Part shown: positions 59,431 through 64,000 of the stretch, one piece after another
How positions within the stretch are numbered: position 1 is the stretch's first letter
Layout of the letters: each line of letters opens with the position of its first letter
Source: Gymnorhina tibicen
Taxonomy: Eukaryota; Chordata; Aves; Passeriformes; Artamidae
DNA: 64,000 nt
Direction: 5' to 3'
Assembly: GCA_013399875.1 (NCBI GenBank)
Contig: VXAZ01000443.1
Coordinates: 1,345-65,344, forward strand
Position numbers and translations under genes: made by a program
Notes under the pieces: model-generated
Databases searched by the model: none
Told to the model about the DNA's origin: nothing
What the model saw: only the letters and a program-made list of their open reading frames with translations

Positions 59431-61558
59431 GATTTGTACATCTCAGGATATGACCTAGTACTTGTAAACTTTGAATAACATTCCTTTATGTGGTGAATTT
59501 CTGTTTTAAATATAACACAGGGAGTGACGATACTTCACAGTTCAAACGTAATGCAATACATAACCAGGACTATACCCTTATTTATTTGCTTGCTCTGCAT
59601 TATCCTGTAAATGAACTAATTCACAAAAAATACATCCTGTACAAGACTATATAAACCACAGTGAAAGTATGATGACTGTTGTATGGATAATATTGTTTAT
59701 TCTCAGTTCTGCAAAAAGAAATTTTCTATATAAACAAATAGCATTAATTTTTAACACTACTTGGCTGTGTATTTTAGATAGATGTATACATACACATGTA
59801 CATATACATAATGGATGTATGTATATATGCATTATGTACAATTATGTATATGTATTTATATACAAAATAGAATGCAAATTCAATAAAGGCACTATATTTC
59901 ATTATCAACATATGAAGCATAACAGACTGTGTTGTAGATCAGACAAATGATACTTGCAAATGAACCAGCTAAATGAATCAAGCATGCCTTATTTGATGGA
60001 GAGGTGTCAACAAAATCAACGACCTAGCTAGCAGTTTCTACAGAAAGATCTAAAAATTAACTTACTTGGAGAACAAACACACTCGTAAAGCTGATCCTGT
60101 GGAAAGAAAATTAACAGTGCCTAGCTTATGCACAGACAGTTCGACTGTCAGTGCCCAACTTGTATTTCCTAAAGCTGAAAAATAAATTGCAGATTTAATT
60201 TCACAGTTGTGTCAATCCTGCATCTTTTATAAATATACAGGATACTTGAAAAAGAAGGCTGTAGGGAAGACGTAGAGCAGTTCACTCCAGGGTATTTTGC
60301 TACCAATTTGACAGAGAAATCCACAGTACTACGTAAATTAAAATCAATCTATTCTAGGGGCATATATTTGCTCATAAAAATATTACTGGTTGGATTAACA
60401 ATTTGTGATATTATTATAACTCAAAATGGCATTAGAGAAGGAAATTAATAAGTAAAAAGACTGACAAATCTTTAACCAAGGTCACTGCTTGCAAATTATA
60501 CTGACCATATCTCAATGCTGTCCACATTTGTCATTAGGTACTATGACACACTTGAATATAAACTGATTCTGACAGCAGAAGAGAGTTCTAGCTAAAATCA
60601 ACAAGGACAATGTTGACTGGAATGACAATCAGCTTCACACTCTCTATCTTTCCTTTGTTAAACTGAAAATGTGCATCAAATCTTGGCATTCTCAGCTATG
60701 GACAGAAGACTCTAAACATTCTCTGAACTTTTACTTTTCAGTTCATTTGCATTTTTTGATTGCTTGGGGTATTAAATTTATCTAATTCAGTGCTGAATAT
60801 TAACTTAATATTAGCTTTCATACTAATTCTTATGCTCTATATGTATGTACATATTCAAGGTGTATCACGCAAAAGTAGCAGTACCTCCTTGCTGTAGTCA
60901 AGGTGCAACTACCATTTAATTCAACAGGAACAGCATACTAATAATTTAAATATGTTTTGTAGTTGAATGTTTTCCATATGTCTTACAGAAAAGGCTTGAG
61001 TTCATATTTGGTAGTCCTGTTTCATAACACTGGAGTGAAACTCATAAGTTCTGGTTCTGTTTCTCTATTACTTTGGAAAGACATGCTTTGGTTTTTGTTG
61101 CCTTGTAACTTTTTTCCTCAGTTTTTACACCTGAACCTCATTAGGCCTTGAGAATGTGACCTATATATGGCATTTGATTATATAAGAGGCTCACAGTACA
61201 GAAATTCTTCATAGAGATGAAATCTTCTCAGTGTCCAGTTCTCTGAGATATTACCAAGGGCTGAATATAGTGAAGTGTGATTTTAAGCTAGACCATTTTC
61301 AGGAATCTCAGATGTTTTCTCAGGATTTTTAAAGTTCAGGCACCCATATCTCATTAAATTATCTAGAATTTAGGTGTGTTATTCCTTTGGACTACTCTGA
61401 AACTTCAAGGATTATTTATTGGTGAATTTAGATATATTGAATTGCTGTGGTTATACAAGACAGCTGTGAGGATAGAGATACCCTTAATAAATTACTATAA
61501 CACATGAAGATTGAGAGGAAGACTTTGTATTGAATAAGTTAAAAGCTATGTGACAAAT
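59431..61558. other. AT-rich non-coding DNA, nothing recognised
   Basis: A TA/CATA/TGTA-rich low-complexity block lies at 59775-59865. Otherwise nothing is recognised. Confidence 0.55.
59775..59865. repeat. AT/CATA-rich low-complexity region
   Basis: Imperfect TACATA, TGTATA and CATTATG steps run over about 90 bases. Confidence 0.65.
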
Positions 61559-62494
61559 TCATAGAATCAGAGAATCATAGAACATTTGGGTTGCAAGGGG
61601 CCATCAAAGATTATCTAGTCCAATCCTTCTGCCATGAGCAGGGACATCTTCCTTTAGAACAGATTGTTAAAGCCCCATCCAGCCAGACTTTAAACACTGC
61701 CAGTGGTGGAGTATCCATAATTTCTTTGAGCAACTTTCTTCAACGTGTCTCCACCTTTGTCATAAAATATTTCTTCCCTGAGTCCAACCTATTTACTTTC
61801 TTACAGATTAAAAAAAATGTTCCCTTGTCCACTACAGACCTTGGCAAAAGTATTTCTTTGTTTATCTCTGTCTTTCTCATAAGCCCCCTTTTTATATTAA
61901 AGGGCCATCTTCCTGAAGTCTTTTCTTCTCCAGGCTGAACAACCCCAACTCTCTCTCAGCCTTTCTTAAGAGGATAGGTGTTCCAGTGATCACTTTTGTG
62001 GCTCTTCTCTGGACCTGGTCTAATAGGTCCATTTATTTTTTGTACTGAGGACCCCAGAGCTGGATATCTTACTCCGGGCTAAGTCTTATGAGAATGATGT
62101 AGAGTGGGAGAATCACCTCCTTCATGGCCTACTGGCCACAATTCTTTTTTTGAAACCCAGGATTGGCTTTTTGGGCTGCAAATGCACAAAGATGACTCAT
62201 ATCCATTTTTTCCTCCACCAGGATTCCCAAGTCTTTCTCCACAGGAATGTTCTCAGCAATTCAGCACCCAATCTGTATCGATATTGGTGATTGCCCAGCC
62301 CAGGTAATAGAATGTAGCACTTGGCCTTGTAGAAGTTCATGAACCCATTCCTCAAACCTGTCAAGGTCCTCCGGATGGCATCTCTTCCCTTGAACATATC
62401 AACCTCACTCAGTTCAGTGTCACGTGCAAACATTCTGAGGATGCACTATATATGTAATTAATGAAAATATTAACTAGTATTGGTCCTGATGCCA
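61559..62494 (-). mobile_element. CR1 LINE, antisense, 3' part (left of an LTR insertion)
   Basis: It starts with TCATAGAATCAGAGAATCATAGAAC, the reverse complement of a CR1 3' tail. It continues antisense through the 3' UTR and the end of ORF2: CTTCTCCAGGCTGAACAACC, CTCTTCTCTGGACCTGGTC, GGATTCCCAAGTCTTTCTCC, TGCCCAGCCCAGG. It stops abruptly at TATTGGTCCTGATGCCA, where an LTR begins; the rest of the same CR1 resumes at about 63134. The 78-codon minus frame (62197-62433) is the end of ORF2. Confidence 0.88.
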
Positions 62495-63127
62495 TGATGA
62501 TTTTTTGCTTTTTCATGTACCCCTCTCATATACCCTTTTCATATACCCTTTCATACAGCTTTGCATGTATCCTTAGTGCTTTTAGCCCACATACTTGTAA
62601 TTCCCCAAGTTTGATAACTAGCTTAGACCCGAAGTTCTGTTAAGCCAAGAGACCAAACATCTTGGAAGCCTCACAGCTGGGTCAGAAAGCCCCAGACACC
62701 AAGGTCCTCTCCAGAACACATTCTGTAAATTAAGATAGGCCCCCCCCAGGGGGAAGGTTCCTCAGGACAGGGGCTTCTCTTGAGCCTCTCATTGGGGAAT
62801 CTTTGATAGATCTGGTAATGTGCAAGGTCTATAACTGTATCCGCGAGTCATCGGGCGGGGTGCGCTGGGGCATGGGGGCACTTGTGCACTTGTGCTTTTG
62901 TGCCTTTGAGCAGTGCAGTGCATTGTTCGGGGAGTGCACCCTGGTGCATTCCTGGGGTGGGCATCCTGGTGGGCACTTTCGGGTGTGCATTCTCGGTGTG
63001 CATTCGGGGGTGCTTTCTACCTGGATGTGATGCACCAAAGGATCCTTGAATAAATACAGAGGTAAAACCCTTTTTTTCCCCTCTAACTATGTTTGGCTTT
63101 TAATTCTAAGCCCAGGAAAAGGCAACA
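62495..63127 (+). mobile_element. Solo LTR inserted into a CR1
   Basis: The insert starts TGATGATTTTTTGC, ends AAAAGGCAACA, and sits inside an otherwise continuous CR1. AATAAA lies at about 63049-63054, followed by a short tail. The U3/R part has repeated GTGCATTC-like octamers (62950-63010) and short CATATACCCTTT tandem units (62525-62560). Its 3' end resembles an avian class I (gammaretrovirus-like) LTR. Flanking 6-mers ATGCCA and GTCCCA agree at four of six bases. No internal ERV sequence remains. Confidence 0.72.
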
Positions 63128-63133
63128 GTCCCA

Positions 63134-63340
63134 ATATGGACACTTGAAGGAGACCACTCTTTACAGATTTCCACTTGAACATTGAGTTGTTGGCTGTAAC
63201 TCTTTCGATGCTGCCATTGAGCCAATTCTTCATCCATCTACCAGTTCACCTATCAAACCCATTTCTCCAATTTAGCAGCAAGTATGTTGTAGTGTACCAT
63301 ATCAAAGACTTCACTGAAGTCCTGATAGAAGTCATGGAAT
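63134..63340 (-). mobile_element. CR1 LINE, antisense, 5' part (right of the LTR insertion)
   Basis: Antisense CR1 ORF2 resumes with ACACTTGAAGGAGACCACTC. The CCACTTGAACATTGAGTTGT, GCCAATTCTTCATCCATCTACC, CCAATTTAGCAGCAAGTATG and TCAAAGACTTCACTGAAGTCC blocks follow. It directly continues the piece ending at 62494 once the LTR is removed. Confidence 0.82.
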
Positions 63341-63722
63341 ACTTAATCCTCAATACAGGGTTAAAAACAATGAAAATAGCTAAAACAAAATTAGTATCAC
63401 AATAAGTAGTAACCTGCTGCTGAATTGGAGTAGAGGAAATATAGTCACTGGAAAGCTGAAGTATGATGTAGTCCTCAAATTTGATAGTATATACAAATGT
63501 TATGGCTATACAGTTTGCACATACAAATATAGAACAAGTAGAGGTCAATGTCTGTCATCAGTTAAGACTTGAAGCTCACACATCGGTACCTTAGTGACTG
63601 TGTGTACCATCTAGGGAATAGAGCGTATCCAGCAGTAACAGAAGCAAGCACATCACAATGGATAGACTTACTCCTAGAGGTTCCTTGAGATCCATTTTGA
63701 GGCCTTATCATCAGCCTTCAGA
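63341..63722. other. AT-rich non-coding DNA, nothing recognised
   Basis: Short unique stretch between two antisense CR1 copies; no features seen. Confidence 0.5.
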
Positions 63723-63880
63723 GAACCATAGAATCATTAAGGTTGGAAGACAACTCTGAGATCATCGAGTCCAGCCATTAACACCAGCACTGCCAAGTCC
63801 ATGACTAGACCATGTCCTAGGCACTACATCTCCACATTTTTTTGAACAGTTCCAGGGGCAGTGTTTCTACCATTTCCCTG
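63723..63880 (-). mobile_element. CR1 LINE 3' end, antisense, cut by an LTR
   Basis: It starts with the reverse complement of a CR1 3' terminus (CATAGAATCATTAAGGTTGG, GATCATCGAGTCCAGCC). It follows antisense CR1 to CTACCATTTCCCTG, where an LTR starts. Its own 3' tail shows it is an insertion independent of the CR1 at 61559-63340. Confidence 0.87.
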
Positions 63881-64000
63881 TGTCACATGAAAAGGGGAGA
63901 TTTACTCAAGCCTTTAGTGTTTGATTAATCTGTCAGTACCCCAGGAAAGATGAGACCCTTGTGCCTGATCAGTCTGTCAGTGTCCTGTTGTGGGGACTCT
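63881..64000. mobile_element. LTR-like element, left edge only, cut by window end
   Basis: From TGTCACATGAAAAGG onward the sequence departs abruptly from CR1 and begins TG, as an ERV LTR would. GATTAATCTGTCAGT and GATCAGTCTGTCAGTG form a near repeat within the first 110 bases. Only 120 bases are visible, so family, strand and right edge cannot be given. Confidence 0.5.

Noticed and set aside
1..64000. CRISPR arrays, tRNA or rRNA genes, bacterial operons
   Set aside because: No regularly spaced repeats, no recognisable tRNA cloverleaf or A/B boxes, and no rRNA sequence were seen; everything points to vertebrate repeats.

Overview
This window looks like bird nuclear DNA, most likely a songbird or other neoavian, from a gene-poor, AT-rich region. 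I infer this from the repeats. The LINEs are all CR1-type, several ending in the avian CR1 3' tail (TCATAGAATCAT-like on the antisense strand, TTAATGATTCAATCCTATG-like on the sense strand). Most other recognisable sequence is isolated LTRs of avian endogenous retroviruses. I see no confident host exon, tRNA, rRNA, CRISPR array or bacterial-type gene. The short open frames are scattered over both strands, mostly lack recognisable motifs, and many lie inside repeats.

Layout. 1-2569: AT-rich unique DNA. 2570-3109: minus-strand LTR. 3830-4180: CR1 fragment. 7293-7862, 12479-13153, 23452-23923 and 42312-42674: minus-strand LTRs with 6-bp target-site duplications (perfect for three, degenerate for one), as expected for ERVK-type elements. 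8331-9751, 29257-29923, 31595-32262 and 38959-40214: LTRs with perfect 5-bp duplications, as expected for ERVL-type elements. 13904-15440: two adjacent LTR-like blocks. 36887-37877: a minus-strand LTR split by a younger plus-strand LTR. 46996-47586 and 57516-58045: further plus-strand LTRs. 61559-63340: a minus-strand CR1 split by an LTR. 63723-64000: a CR1 broken by another LTR at the window edge. Other CR1 copies lie at 18315, 25577, 32508, 34745, 34883, 45290 and 58748.

Outside these, the 43-50 kb stretch holds two pairs of short diverged local duplications and an AAT microsatellite. The segments at 41.3-41.8 kb and 56.65-57.3 kb look like two copies of an unclassified dispersed repeat. 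The long AT-rich intervals show nothing else I can support.

No gene set works together here. The story is insertion history: CR1 and ERV insertions, near-complete loss of internal viral sequence by LTR-LTR recombination, and nested younger LTRs that give relative ages. I did not find a convincing undescribed biological system. The items most worth a second look are the very long transcribed part of the 8331/14362/38959 LTR family, the frame that is open in two related LTRs (31595 and 57516), the local duplications, and one minus-strand frame near 25.0-25.5 kb with a hydrophobic segment.
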